Assembly (NCBI GenBank): GCA_021234155.1 | Contig: JAJEKV010000012.1 | Location: 5,459,789-5,523,788, forward strand | DNA length: 64,000 bases | Source of the DNA: Isoetes taiwanensis | Taxonomy: Eukaryota > Streptophyta > Lycopodiopsida > Isoetales > Isoetaceae | Reading direction: 5' to 3' | In this document: positions 23,831-35,426 of the stretch, one piece after another | Layout: every line of letters starts with the position of its first letter | Numbering within the stretch: position 1 is the first letter of the stretch | The notes under the pieces: generated by a model | Told to the model about the DNA's origin: nothing | Database searches by the model: none | What the model saw: only the letters and a program-made list of their open reading frames with translations | Made by a program: the position numbers and the translations under genes

Positions 23831-25537
23831 CCCATGAAGATCTAAAGAAGCGGTGGGGTGACAGATTTCCAAATAAATCTGGCTACAGGTATTTTCCCCC
23901 AAATGTTTGTTCAAACTGAAAAATTAAGGCATATGTTTTCTTGTACAGATTGAAGAATCTGAGTAATGAACAATACAAAGAGTTCATGCAAATTTACAAA
24001 AGAATTACAGGGAAGCCATATACATGGGGTGGAATGGCTCCTGGAACCTGGGCAGTGGCTTATTATCTGCATATAAAGGGGGAGGCTGTTAATTGGTAGG
24101 GCTTCTCAGATTATTATAGAACTCCCGATGAGAAAGCAGAGGCCAGTTCTTCTAGACCCAAGAGAAAGCATAGGCAAATCCAACCCGACCAGGAAGAAAA
24201 TAGTAAAAGTGACATGGATGATGAAGATGATAGGGAAAAAACCAAATCAGGTTCTTGTAGACCAGACATTCAATCTGAACTCGCAACCAAAACATAAAAG
24301 CAGAGCAATGTTCTGAGACCAAAACATGCCATTGCAGGTATGTTCAATTATTAGTTGTGTTACAACAGAAAACAATCTCAAGCTTGACCTAAATTGTTTC
24401 TATCAACACAGAAAAGGTAACTTCAAATCCACTTCAGGAATCAGGTATGTCTACTACCATTTTGCATCATGTTGTGTAATGGATGCGAGAATGATATATG
24501 AGGTATGTGTGGTCTGGTGAGTGGTGAGTTGTTGGCATGTTGTTTGTGGTGTAGTGATGAGAATAATGCTAGCATTTGTGGTGTGCTGTGTCTCCGTCGT
24601 GGTGGAGTGGGGCGTTGTGCTACCAATGGTGCTAATAGTGTTGCTATATTGTGGCGCGTGACATATGTGGAGTGATAGTAGTAGCAAGTGAGGTGTGGTG
24701 TACCAGTGTGATGTGGTGTAGGTTATTGTGCCGCCAATTGTGGTGATAATGCAACCTATGTTGTGTGGTGTATGCACCGTATTGTGTGGTATGTACTGTG
24801 TGGTGTGGTGTGTAATGTGGTGTAGGTTATTATGCCGACAATAGTGGTGAATGTTGTGTGGTGTATGCACCGTGTTGTGTGGTATGCACTGTGTGGTGTG
24901 GTATGTGGTGTGGTGTAGGTTATTGTGCCGCCAATAGTGGTGCATGTTGTGTGGTGTATGTACCGTGTTGTGTGGTATGTACTGTGTGGTGTGGGGTGGT
25001 AGGTTTTGTGCCGCCAATAGTGGTGAATGTTGTGTGGTGTGTGAAGTGTGTTGTGTGGTGTGTACTATGTTCGAGTGGTGTGTGGTGTGGTGTAAGTTTT
25101 GTGCTGCCAATAGTAGTGAACGTTGTGTGGTGTATACTATGTTCGAGTGGTGTGTGGTGTGGTGTAAGTTTTGTGCATAATAGTGGTGAACATTGTGTGG
25201 TATGTGCAACAGATATGTTGTGGTGGTGTGTGGTGTGGTGTAGGTTATTGTGCACTTCTTTAAATTCTGCACTTCCAATGCTTCCTGAGGCAGAAGAAGA
25301 GGGTGATGAAGATTGTCCATTTTGTGGACGGTGTCTGAAATGGAAGGGTAAAATGTTGCCAGTTGTGATAGCAGAATACAGTCACCAGTATCATATTCCA
25401 TGTCTATCACACCATTTGAGGTAAATATTATCATCTCTAACCCTCGTCTGCAGACTCTATTGATTTTGGATTTGTTTTACAGACACTCTAGAACCTGCTG
25501 CAGCCCCAGTTGTGCCCACATTATGTCTGAGACATAG
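23830..25537 (+). pseudogene. spliced host-type gene fragment ending in a Cys/His-rich zinc-finger-like exon
   Basis: An exon ending at 23888 (EDLKKRWGDRFPNKSGY) joins through a 60-bp GT-AG intron to 23949 (LKNLSNEQYKEFMQIYKR; GKPYTWGGMAPGTWAVAYYL), with the split Arg codon restored in phase. TAG at 24097 and TAA near 24296 then break the frame. Further GT-AG pairs occur at 24338/24412 and 24446/25293. The exon 25294-25420 (EGDEDCPFCGRCLKWKGK ... HQYHIPCLSHHLR) joins 25483-25537 through a 62-bp intron, again restoring a split Arg, ending CCSPSCAHIMSET and a stop. The Cys/His pattern recalls a RING/PHD-type zinc finger, but I cannot name the family. A minisatellite fills one intron. It abuts truncated element I. 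Confidence 0.6.
24500..25255. repeat. GTGGT-rich minisatellite
   Basis: About six imperfect units of roughly 70-110 bases, anchored by TGCCGCCAATAGTGGTG (near 24731, 24833, 24928, 25011, 25102, 25173) and filled with TGTGTGGTGTGG-type sequence. The long open frames on both strands here (up to 326 codons) are a by-product of the repeat. It lies in an intron of the zinc-finger-like gene fragment. Confidence 0.85.
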
Positions 25538-26793
25538 CTTTTGGCATTTGGTGTTCCAGTGGTACTACAAGAACCAATAAACACAAATAAGTGCCTTAAC
25601 TAATGTTTACTGATGTTGTCACAAAATTCTCATCGACTTAGTGTTTGCACTGCGTAAATTTGAGACCAAGGATATCCAACGCTTATCCACGCCGACGTTA
25701 TGAGACCGCAGAAGATACCTCCCTCCCTGTACCTAGAATTCACCCCATTTGATACTTCAAAGTCAATCCAAACTGCTGACAACATGGAGAATTCAAAACG
25801 AAATTTGAATAGTGAACTGACAATGCAGTCATATCAAGTAAGTACCGATGCCACATACATGATTTATTTTTTTGTATTTTTTTGTCCTTTTCCCGTTTTT
25901 CGGTTACAAGCCTCTTCTTGAGAAAACTTATGGGAAAAATTTGAATTTTTGTTGATCTGAAGCTCAATTCCTGTGGATCATTCTGCTGCCCTGGTAGAAG
26001 GGTGGCTTTAGCTGCAATCCACTCATCAATATCTACAATTTGACCCTCATCTCGATACATTTATGAAGCTGTATTCTTACTCGATCTTTCTTATGGAAAC
26101 CTCTGTTTTCACAATTATAAGAGAGAAAGATAGAATCTCATGTGGATTTCTAAAGGGCACGGCTGCTGATCTTTGGAGCTCCTTGGTTTTTCAAAGGCTC
26201 TTTCCTGGACAATCTGCTTTCTTCTCGAATTCACTTTTGTACCTAAGATATTGAATTTGAAGTTCAAATCATCAATTCCCCGCTAGAGGAATTTGTGGGT
26301 TCGAAAAGTGCTTGGTCCCATGGGGACATTCGTGAGTCTATTGCAATTGGTTGGATTATTTGATCTCGGTTGAAGTTTATTCTCCACAAGATCCCCTCAA
26401 TTTGAAGGAATTTCTCCTTAAATTCCCTTTGAATTGTATGTGGGTCTCTCTCAATCAAATATACAAAGATGTTAGGCTTCCCGATCATCTTAGTTTAATT
26501 TTGTTTCATTCCAATGGTCTCTCATCCCCTCGTTTTTCTGTTAATTTCTCCCTTTTCGGTTGTCGAAAAAATTTTTGCATGAACTTTTGTTGCTTCTCCC
26601 TGAATTTGTCACAATGGTCACAAATTTTCCGAAAAACCCTAAACATTTGGCTCTTCTTCACGCTTTTCAAAGATCTTCCAGCTTTCCTCGATCGATCCGC
26701 CATTCTCCCAAAATTGATTTCATATCAAAATCAGCCCTCGAAACCATCCTCTTTGGTAACTTTGATAATTTATTGCTCCCCCCGCCTCTTGCT
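25538..26793. other. stretch without a recognised gene, possibly the LINE-A 5' region
   Basis: No supported gene. A T-rich segment TTGTATTTTTTTG at about 25872 partly matches TTGTATTTTTC just after the LINE-A poly(A), so it could be the upstream target duplication of LINE-A, but T-rich matches are weak evidence. Confidence 0.35.
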
Positions 26794-29006
26794 ATGGATC
26801 CGATTTCTCATGATGTTCCTCATTGGGACAATTTGTCTCGCCGATCCCGATCATAGGGTATTCTCCATCCCCAAAACCCTCGCTACCCAAATTCCCATTC
26901 CATATGGTGTTGCAAGAGGTCGCCCTGGAGGTCCGGCCGATGACTAACTTGATGAAAGACTCAAGCTACTCGAATTCCATATCTAAAAGATCTGAAAATG
27001 AAGATTTATGACGGTATTTCCTTGAATTTACCTGTTGTGCATTCTAAAATAGATGCTCTTTCAAATTCTCACTGATCATCAAAGTTCAAAAATGTGGAAT
27101 TAAGCTTGAAAAATTGTGGGCCTTCCTCCTCGGGCCTCCCAACAAAGGGATCCTAATTCAAAGCTATCTATTGGCTCAATTACCCCTACATCATGCTTGA
27201 ATGTGGGAATTCCGTGATCAGCAAATTTCTTTTCTCAACTACGGGCCTATGACCTTTGATACTTCTCAATTGTCCTTTCTCAAATGGCTTCCTAAGCTTG
27301 ATATTGATCAAATGAATAATCTTTGCATTGCCTCTACATCTCTTTTTTGGGCTCAATCCTATTTATTGGGATGAAGAGTGCTTCAAGCTTTTGTTCAATT
27401 CTCGTTGGAACTTATATATCTATCAATATTCCCCCGCCAAACCTCCCGAAGCTTTGTTCAAATTTTGACTCTCCAAAGATATCCCCCTTTCCATACCTTT
27501 CATAGATGCCTTTGGTTGTGAATCTCAATTAAACCTTAGATGGTCGGTTTGCCCTCTACATGTCGAAATGCTTTCAGAGGCATTTACGATATTCCGATTG
27601 CAAAACTTCAACTGTGGACCCTCAGTTATTGACAGCTCCAAAGATGGGACACGAACTCAAGAAATCCAACCTCCAAACAAGGTTTTCACCCAACAGATCC
27701 TCAAGAAAAGCAAGAGGATCAGCCCGATCTAATCATCGCTACAAAGGGGAATTCTAGTAAGAATTCACAATTCCGTAAGCCGTAAAGTGACAGATTCAAA
27801 TGGACTAAAGTAAATGGTAGCTATAAGAGAATACAGAGAAATAAGGCAGCTAGAGATGAGGAAAGAGATATAGATAAAATGTGTGAAACAAAGACACATA
27901 AACAGTACAAAATATAATATGCCTCTATCTATGGGTGAACCTAAGCTGCTAGTAAAAGGGAATGTGTCTGGGAAAGTTACCCAGGCCACAGACAAGCTAA
28001 ATTTCACTCTGAGTGAAATAATTAAAGAAGCTAAAGGAAAGCTCAATGTTCATATAATCTTATGGATTTCCCACCAAAAATAAGAGTAAGAGGGTCATTA
28101 GATATGAAATCTCGAGACAAAGCTAAGCTCCAACTCAATTCAAGTCGTGAATTCACAACTGAAAATCTCCTTGCCCGACAAGTTTGAAACAACAAAGCAT
28201 CAACAAACCAAATGAGCTGAAAAAGGACTCTCATCCAGCTAGCAATTCAAGTCAAACTACTGAAGACTTGACTCAAGTATCAGTACAGCAGCAAGACAAC
28301 CTAAAGATCAACTCTCCAAATCCTTTTCAGGTATTATCTGACCTTAATAGCAATCTAGATCCTGAATTAAATAAAAGTAAGGTATGTGCTTCTCCTCAAA
28401 TTTGTCTCTCATCTGCACCCTTAAAAGATTCTTCAGCTATCCATATCCATCCAGTTGACACAAACACTGTTGAATTGCCTTCCTTAATTGATTTGGACTT
28501 CCAAATGGTTGAATGTCCTTGCAATCCTCTGCATACACCCAATAAGTTTATTGAACAGATGGCCTCTCTCAAGAAAATCATACCTCACATTCTTTCCGAT
28601 TCAAAAAGAAGTTAGGATGGATATTGACTCGTGGGTGATCCCGAGATTGTTCCCCGATACTCCCGAGGATATTCAAAACATGGAGCTTCAAGGGAAAGCA
28701 ACATCCAGGCAAGTTCTTAATTCTGTTCCTTTAAACAATTATAAAAATTCTATGTTTCATTTCTATCCAGGGGGTTGTTCTGATTATTCTGATAGTGAGG
28801 GATATGGTAGTGATAAGGAAAACTGGGACAAAGAAGAATTCTTAAATGAAAGTCTTAGTATTGACCCTCTGCAGGGGAAGTCCCAACCTTTGAAAAAACC
28901 TGTCAGAAAGGATAGGACTAGTCATGATGTGGTTTTGTCTGGCTTCAATAAAACTCCAGCCCAGAATACTAGAAGTAAAAGGAAATCCAGAAAGACCAGG
29001 CTCTAG
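26794..29006 (+). pseudogene. LINE-A ORF1
   Basis: Starts MDPISHDVPHWDNLSRR at 26794 and continues in pieces through RPGGPADD, a stretch around 27240-27400 (TFDTSQLSFLKWLPKLDI), and the block 28184-28615 with NSPNPFQVLSDLNSN, typical of the C-terminal part of plant LINE ORF1 (NPF-x-VL). The last open piece ends at 29006 with a basic tail (RSKRKSRKTRL). ORF1 proteins bind the element RNA. No CCHC knuckle is evident. At least five frame changes. Confidence 0.6.
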
Positions 29007-29045
29007 ATTCTTCTTTCTTATTTTCTCTCCCTCTCCCGAAAGGAT

Positions 29046-32000
29046 ATGAAGATTCTTTCCCCGAATCTCGGGGAATTAAAGGCCCTCTAAAAAGAAGAAG
29101 AGCCATTGCCCAAATTAGGCAATATAATGCTGATATCATTATCCTTCAAGAACTTAAACTTCCCTCCTTTGAATGTAGTAATTTAGGGGAGTGGATTTAT
29201 CCTAATTCTACCTCTACTTGGATCAGCTCATCTGGAGCAAGTGGTGGAATGGCCATTATCTGGAAGAAAGATATCAATCACTCCTCCTTCTATAACAGTC
29301 CCTCAAGAGCCTGGCAAGCCTTGACCTGCTCGGTTGCTAATTCTAGATTTGGTATTATCAATGTCTATGCTCCTACCTCTCCAAAAGATAGGGAGCCAAT
29401 TTGGTCTGAAATTAACTCTTGGCTGAGTGCTCAATCTCTTGAGAATTGGATTATTGCTGGTGACTTTAACAATACTCCATCTTGGGACCTCAAATTGGGA
29501 AATAAAATCAATATGTCCCGAATGTAAAGGGAGAACTGGATACTCTTATTGCTGATAAATGCCTCCTTTATATTCCATCCTCTACTGCCACCTACACTTG
29601 GTCAAATAAACAAAAGGATAAAGCAAGAGTTTTCTGCACCCTAGACAGGTTTTATGTCTCCAATCCTTCTACATCCTTCTGGGACAATAGTTATGTTACA
29701 AGTGATGAGGGAACTTCCATCTCTGACCATCAGCCCCAGTTCCTTCATACCTCTCATATCACCAGCATCAAAAGAGAAGGGAGCACGCCCTACAAGTTCA
29801 ATTCCTCATTGCTGGAAAATGAGAAATTCTCGCTCTCGTTCGAGATCCTTTTATGAGACTCTTTCCAATAATTCAAATGTGGTTGATGGTAGTCAATTGC
29901 CCTCTATGAAATGTTTCTACTCTAAGATCAAGCAAATCAAGGGGTGGATTAAAAACTGGTCCAAAGTTATCAAAGAGGAGAGAACCAAGGAAAAAAACCA
30001 GCTCCTAGTGTATATGAAGGATATTAGGTCTCTTCTTCAGAATGATCCATCTAACTACAATCTCCATGTTGGTGAAGATATTTTAGAGAGAAGAATTAAG
30101 AATATTGAGGAGATGGAAGCTAAGGGCTCAGCGATTAGATGTAAAATCAAATATGCTAATGATATGGACTATGGCTCCTCTAAATTCTTCTTCAGGGTTG
30201 CAAAGAGTAGGGTTCTTAGAAACTCCATTGCTGAAACTAGTGATGATCAAGGTAACAATTACAGTTCTCATTCTGAAATTGCTAATTTCTTCAAGAGCAG
30301 ATATATGGATATCTTTAGTGATAAGCCAATAGACCCCAATATGGCCTCAGAAGCCAAAGAGTTTAATTCCATTGTGGACTCTATTCTTCCTGCTCCTAGG
30401 GAAATCATGGATGAAGCTCTCATTGCCATTCCATCTCACATTGAGATCTATGAGATTCTAAACTCCTTTACCAAAGGCAAATCTCCTGGGCCGGATGGCC
30501 TTCCTGCTGAATTTTACATCAAGTTTTGGGATATTCTCAAAACTGATGTTATCTCCCTTGTTCATGCCTTCTGGAATGATAATCATTTGCATCCTTCAAT
30601 TTCCAAAGGGATTTATCTCTCTCGATTCCTAAAGTTGATCATCCTTCAAAGTTTCGGGATCCTGAGGCCCATCTCCCTCACCAACACCACCTACAAGCTA
30701 TGTGCTAAGATTATTGCTATGAGAATCAAAAGCTTCCTTCAGAGAAATATTAGCCAAAACCAATCAGCATTCCTTCCAAATAGATATATCTTGGATAATT
30801 ATGTGGCTGCTATGGAAGGTCTGCACTGGAACAGAATTTCGAACCAAAATTGTATTCTTCTCAAGCTGGATTTTAAAAGAGCCTTTGACTCTGTGAGATG
30901 GGATTTTCTGGATTTTGCCATGTCTAAATTGGGCTTCCATCCTAAGCTCATGAATCTTATTCATGGTTTAAACTCTAGATCCAATTCTGCTGTCCTCATC
31001 AATGGTGTCCCTTCCTTCTTTCCTCTCTCTTTGTGGAGTTAGGCAAGGATGTCCTCTAGCTCCCTATCTTTTCCTTGTGGCTGCTGAACTCTTAACTAGG
31101 GTCACTCTTCATTATCAGAATACTGCCCAGTTGAAATGTTTAAATGTCCCAAATTCTGCTGATAGTATTTCCATTCTTCAATATGCTGATGATACCTTTT
31201 CCTTCCTTGATGCTGATCTCCAAAATATTAATCTTTTTCTTAAGATCTTAAGGCAATTCTCTGCTGCCTCTGGTATCCAATTGAATTTGTGTAAAAGTAT
31301 GATCATTGGTGACCTCAATATTCCAGTTCTTGCTGGCATTAATGTCCTTCCTTCTAATCAGGCAACCAAATTACTGGGGTTGCCTATAGCTTTGAATCAT
31401 AGCATCAAAGGCCTCTGGGATCCTATTATTTCGAGAATCAAAAAGAAACTGAACAATTATGGGAATTATCTCTCTCTTGCAGGTAGATCTATCATTGCAA
31501 ATGCTGTTCTTGCCAGTTCTCATGTTTACTTTTCCACAGCTCTAGTTGCTCCTAAATATGTCTACCTGGAGCTTGAAAAGGTAATCAGAAATTTCATTTG
31601 GAAGGGAAGTCATTTGGTTAATTGGAATTCCATATGTAAGCCTAAAGTCTCTGGAGGTTTAGGTTGCAAGAACCTTTTTATTCAAGCTCAATCTCTTGCG
31701 GGTAAACTCATTTGGAAAGCTATTCATGGGAATCAATCTCCTGCTTATATCTTTATCGGTATTGATATCTTTAAGTCACCCTTGTGGTCATCCCTCTATT
31801 CATCATCTCGCTCCCTCATTCCTTTCAATCAACTCCAGCGTGTTCCAACATCTCCCCTCTTATGCACAATCTCATCAAGGCACGGAATGCTATCTCTCCT
31901 AATTTTCATTTCATTAAAAGAGAGGAGCTTCACTCGATGTTCCAATCTTTTGGAATCCCATCATGATCGAAAGGTAACTCTCTGTTCTTGCTATCAAGCA

Positions 32001-32855
32001 TCCTGCAATTTATAAGAAATGGAATGAAGCTGGTTTAGTCTATATCGTAGACATGTTTATATGTGGTAGAGTCATTTCTTGGACTAGATTGAAAGGTATT
32101 ATCGAGAGCACCTCTTTCCGATAAGAAAATTTATTCTTTCATCAAGCCCTTCCTCTCAAATTTAGTCACAATTCGGAAAGAGTGACTGAGAGTAAATGAC
32201 AAAGGGGATTACAAAGTCAAAAATGTTTACAATGCAATGACTTCCAACAATGAGGGATGTAAAGCTATGCTTTGAATGGTCCATTACTTATGATCAGCTC
32301 AAAAGTTTATTTCATAATGTTTGGCATTCTTATTGCCCTCCTAAGGTCTCATATTTCATTTGGCTTATTGCTAATGGCAGTCTAAACAATCTGGTCTCTA
32401 TGTCCAGGAGATACCCTAATATTTCTGCTATTTGCCCTTTAGCTTGTAACAGGCCTGAGGATATGTCCCATATTTTCTTCTGTAGCTCCCTAAATGGTTT
32501 CTGGTCTTGGTTCTCTGATAAATTTATGATTGAAATCAATGAGGATCTTATGTCCCTTATGAATCAGGATAATAAATTTGATAATACAGTCATTAATATT
32601 GCTCTATGGAACATTTGGAAAGCAAGGAATCGGGTGTTATATGGTAAAAAAAGTGTGTCCATCTTCTGGTTAAAAATGCACTTTCAGTTTGATTTTGAGA
32701 CTATTGCTACAGCACATAAAAAGAAATTTGGAGCTAATTTTGACAGGAAATGGGAAGAATATGGTTTGTATAGGGGTCACTATGATTTGTTTGCTTCCAA
32801 TCTAAATGTTGTGGTCTCTAATTTATTTCTTTCTGATGATCCTAGAGTATCTTAG
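29046..32855 (+). pseudogene. LINE-A ORF2 (endonuclease and reverse transcriptase)
   Basis: Starts MKILSPNLGELKALK 40 bases after ORF1. AP-type endonuclease (29046-29760): QYNADIIILQELKLP, IINVYAPTSPKDREP, WIIAGDFNNTPS, and SISDHQP. Reverse transcriptase (about 30470-31330): GKSPGPDGLPAEFYIKFW, FGILRPISLTNTTYKLCAKI, QNQSAFLPNRYILDN, LLKLDFKRAFDSVRWDFL, and the catalytic YADDT at about 31185. C-terminal zf-RVT region: PPKVSYFIWLIANGSLN, ICPLACNRPEDMSHIFFC (32430-32490), ending LFLSDDPRVS at 32855. Frameshifts near 29090, 29520, 29840 and 31030, and 31.9-32.25 kb is degraded. Confidence 0.9.
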
Positions 32856-33655
32856 TTTCTTACTGGAGAAGGAAACAACAAGTTTGATACCGCCTCTCCT
32901 TTCAATCGGAGATCTCGGGATCAAGTCATGAAAAATGACATTGCCACTTCTATGGAGTCATTCCCTCGATGAAAAGAGGACGTAGGAGTTATAACAAGGA
33001 GAGTGAAGATATGTGGGCAAGTATATTTTGCAGGGAGGTCATCCAGCTCCATTTACTGTGGAAATTCCCCGACGAAGAAATAACCGAATTCTCCACGAAG
33101 CTCTCGGCTCTCAAGATATAGAACATGGTACTATAGTCACAAATTACTGCTTGATCTATATGGGTCAATTGCAAGTAATTCTTCCGAGGATAAGGATTTG
33201 TTTCGACTCTCTGCTATCAAAATAATTGGCCCCTTGTCCAATATCTCTTTGGCTCCACGGATGCCTTTAATGCCTACTTCAATTCCTACTTCTCGATCAT
33301 CACTGAAATCCCTGTCCATTTGACCTTTAAGCCAAGAAGCATATCTGGCTTTATTTTATTTAGTTCTGGTTTACTCTTTTGGTGGATTTCATTTTTGGCA
33401 GGTTTGCAATTTGCTCGTTGGAATCGGTTCTGCTCCGGAATTGTGTCCTGCTGTTTACCTACTGCTATTTCATTCTACCAAGGGTGGTTGCTGATCGTTC
33501 TTCCTCCTTAATCTGAAGACTTCATTTTACGCTCTGTTTACACTCTATTATCAACTGCTACACTTCACTATATTTTGATATGCTTCTCCTAAAAGCATAC
33601 TTTTGCTATGTACTCTGAGATTTCATAATTAATGATAAAACCAACTCTTACCTTC

Positions 33656-33672
33656 AAAAAAAAAAAAAAAAA
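33656..33672 (+). other. poly(A) tail of LINE-A
   Basis: Uninterrupted A17 after CCTTC, marking the 3' end of LINE-A. Confidence 0.85.
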
Positions 33673-33716
33673 TTGTATTTTTCTTTGGTCTTCCTCATTT
33701 CAATTATGTTATAGAT

Positions 33717-34789
33717 ATTGGTTGCAGTGTTCTCATCCAGTTGGGAGTGTCACTCTTAAGCATTGTCTACCTGACTCAGCTTTCTTCCAGTTGACTCTAG
33801 GCTCTGGAACATCCAATATCATGAGAAGAGTCTTGGATGCATGGAATAATACTGCCCTATGCTACAGACCACCTTGTTTGGATGCTAGAAGTAAAGATAT
33901 CAATTTTTTTTGGCATCCTACTTTAGCCCCTGAGGGTATTGACTGCTTGGCTCTACAACACCCGCAGAAATATATGCAATGGTACAATGCAGGAATTACG
34001 AGAATTGAAGATCTAAGGGACTCTTCTAACAGATGGCTGACATGGGATGAGATTAAGAACAAAACCAAAGGCTCTGAAATAGATAAAAAAAATTTATCTA
34101 ATTAGGAAACATATGGAAAGATACCAAGAGCTTAGCCAAAATAGTAATCAATGGCACTTGAATAACAAAGAGATCTACTCGGTCAAAGAGATATATAGGG
34201 CTTTACTTGAAAGGAGACCATCCAAGGCTATCCATTTATGGAACTGTGAAGAGGACAAGTTAAGTTCTATTTGTGCAAAAGGCTGGAAAATATACACTGC
34301 TGCTAGGATTAAGACTTTTAAATGGATTGCCTTGCATCAGAGTTTAGCTACCAAGCACAATAGATCCAAATATGATCACACTGTATCTAACCAACGCAAA
34401 CTATGTGAGGAAGTGGAGACTTCAAATCATGTTTTTGCATGTACCTGGTTGCTAGATTTTTGGAGCTGGACAACACAAATCAATAAGGGTGTACCAACTA
34501 TTAACAACTTACTTCCCTTCTGGGATACTGGTAGCAGGTTGATGAACACAATGAGAACTCTGAGCTGTTGGGCTGTATGGCTATATAGAAACAGAGTTAT
34601 GATTGGGGATCATGCCCTATCTATGATATGTCTAAAAAAAACTCTGTTGGACCTTATCCAGATTTCGGCCATTGCCCATAAAACCTTAAAAGGGAAAAAA
34701 TATGATACAGAATGGGATAGTATTGGTTCCTTTAAGGGACCATATGAATTTTTTCTGCTGAAACTAACATTATCTGATGATGTATTACA
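33717..34789 (+). pseudogene. LINE-B ORF2 C-terminal part
   Basis: Frame 1 (to 34105): LQCSHPVGSVTLKHCLPDS, INFFWHPTLAPEGIDCLA, ITRIEDLRDSSNRWLTWDEI. After a shift the frame 34113-34789 has the zf-RVT region: RIKTFKWIALHQSLATKHN, LCEEVETSNHVFACTWLLDF (Cys/His pattern), WAVWLYRNRVM, and FLLKLTLSDDVLH, which matches the LINE-A end (FLSDDPRVS). The stop lies beyond element II at 47069-47071. Endonuclease and RT are absent because of 5' truncation. Confidence 0.85.
34785..34789. repeat. target site duplication TTACA, left copy
   Basis: TTACA directly precedes TGTTAG of the 5' LTR. The right copy is at 46994-46998. Confidence 0.93.
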
Positions 34790-35389
34790 TGTTAGTCCTG
34801 TGCCTCCTGGTACAGGACTATTCATGCATACGACGGGCCAAGTCAAGGCCAAGGATCTACAGTCAGGCACGGGTCAGTCGTCAAAGGCCCAGCAAAAGAC
34901 CAAGCAGCAGACCACGCAGTCAAAGCCCGCGTCTGCTACCAAGAGGCGACGCTCAGACAAGTGATGGCCCGTCACCGCCTGCATCAGCGTCAGCGTGATT
35001 CTAGGCACTTCAAGAGGCACCGCTAGCATTCCTCGCAAATCGGCCTCCTTCCGTGAGGCCAAGACCTAAATCAAATCGAGTGTCTATATTGGGCCAAAGG
35101 CCATTGTACTATATATATGAGTAGAGTTAGCACATGAGTTTTTTAGATGAGTTTTGAGTCTTGTCTCACATCGCTTTTCTCTCGATTTCGAGCTCATGTA
35201 TCTTCATTGACATCAAGGAAGTTGTTCTCATTATTGTGATCTCATTGTTCTCTTTTAAGTTCATTTCTCTTTTTTTCTTGTTCTTTTCTTGCAAATCCCG
35301 CATGACATAGCTCCCAAATTCTCCTGTTAGATCCAAGGGTCCTCATAGAGGGCTGTCTTGCGAGTTCCCCCGAACCTGCACCCCAAACA
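34790..35389 (+). repeat. 5' LTR of element II
   Basis: 600 bp, TGTTAGTCCTGTGCC to CCCCAAACA. The R-U5 half is nearly identical to the 3' LTR, while the U3 half differs by many substitutions and indels. Confidence 0.93.
35109..35119 (+). promoter_or_regulatory. LTR TATA box of element II
   Basis: CTATATATATG in the 5' LTR. The same motif is in the 3' LTR (about 46714-46723) and in element I (about 15224), so it is the likely core promoter, giving a transcript start about 30 bases downstream. Confidence 0.65.
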
Positions 35390-35390
35390 C

Positions 35391-35410
35391 TTTGTCGCCG
35401 CTGCGGGGTG
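35391..35410 (+). other. primer binding site of element II (tRNA-Asp-like)
   Basis: TTTGTCGCCGCTGCGGGGTG begins one base after the LTR and resembles TGGCGCCGTTGCCGGGG, complementary to the 3' end of tRNA-Asp, the primer reported for Tat/Athila elements. A few mismatches are present. Confidence 0.6.
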
Positions 35411-35426
35411 CGATCTTTCTTCCATC

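Larger units (their letters stand above)
26794..33672 (+). mobile_element. LINE-A: L1-like non-LTR retrotransposon
   Basis: Order: ORF1 region, ORF2 with endonuclease, reverse transcriptase and C-terminal zinc-binding domain, short 3' UTR, poly(A) at 33656-33672. This is the plant L1-type layout. The 3' end reads CCTTC(A)n, as in LINE-B. The 5' end is uncertain: 26794 is the first plausible ORF1 start, and the element could begin as early as 25.9 kb. Multiple stops and frameshifts make it inactive. Confidence 0.85.

Noticed and set aside
24454-25434. 326-codon minus-strand frame and 188-codon plus-strand frame
   Set aside because: Both are translations of the GTGGT minisatellite (His/Thr-rich or Val/Cys-rich). 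Only the last plus-strand part from 25294 looks like a real exon.
25740-26060. 106-codon minus-strand frame (VDIDEWIAAKATLLPGQ...)
   Set aside because: Open but with no recognised domain, T-rich antisense and no exon signals.
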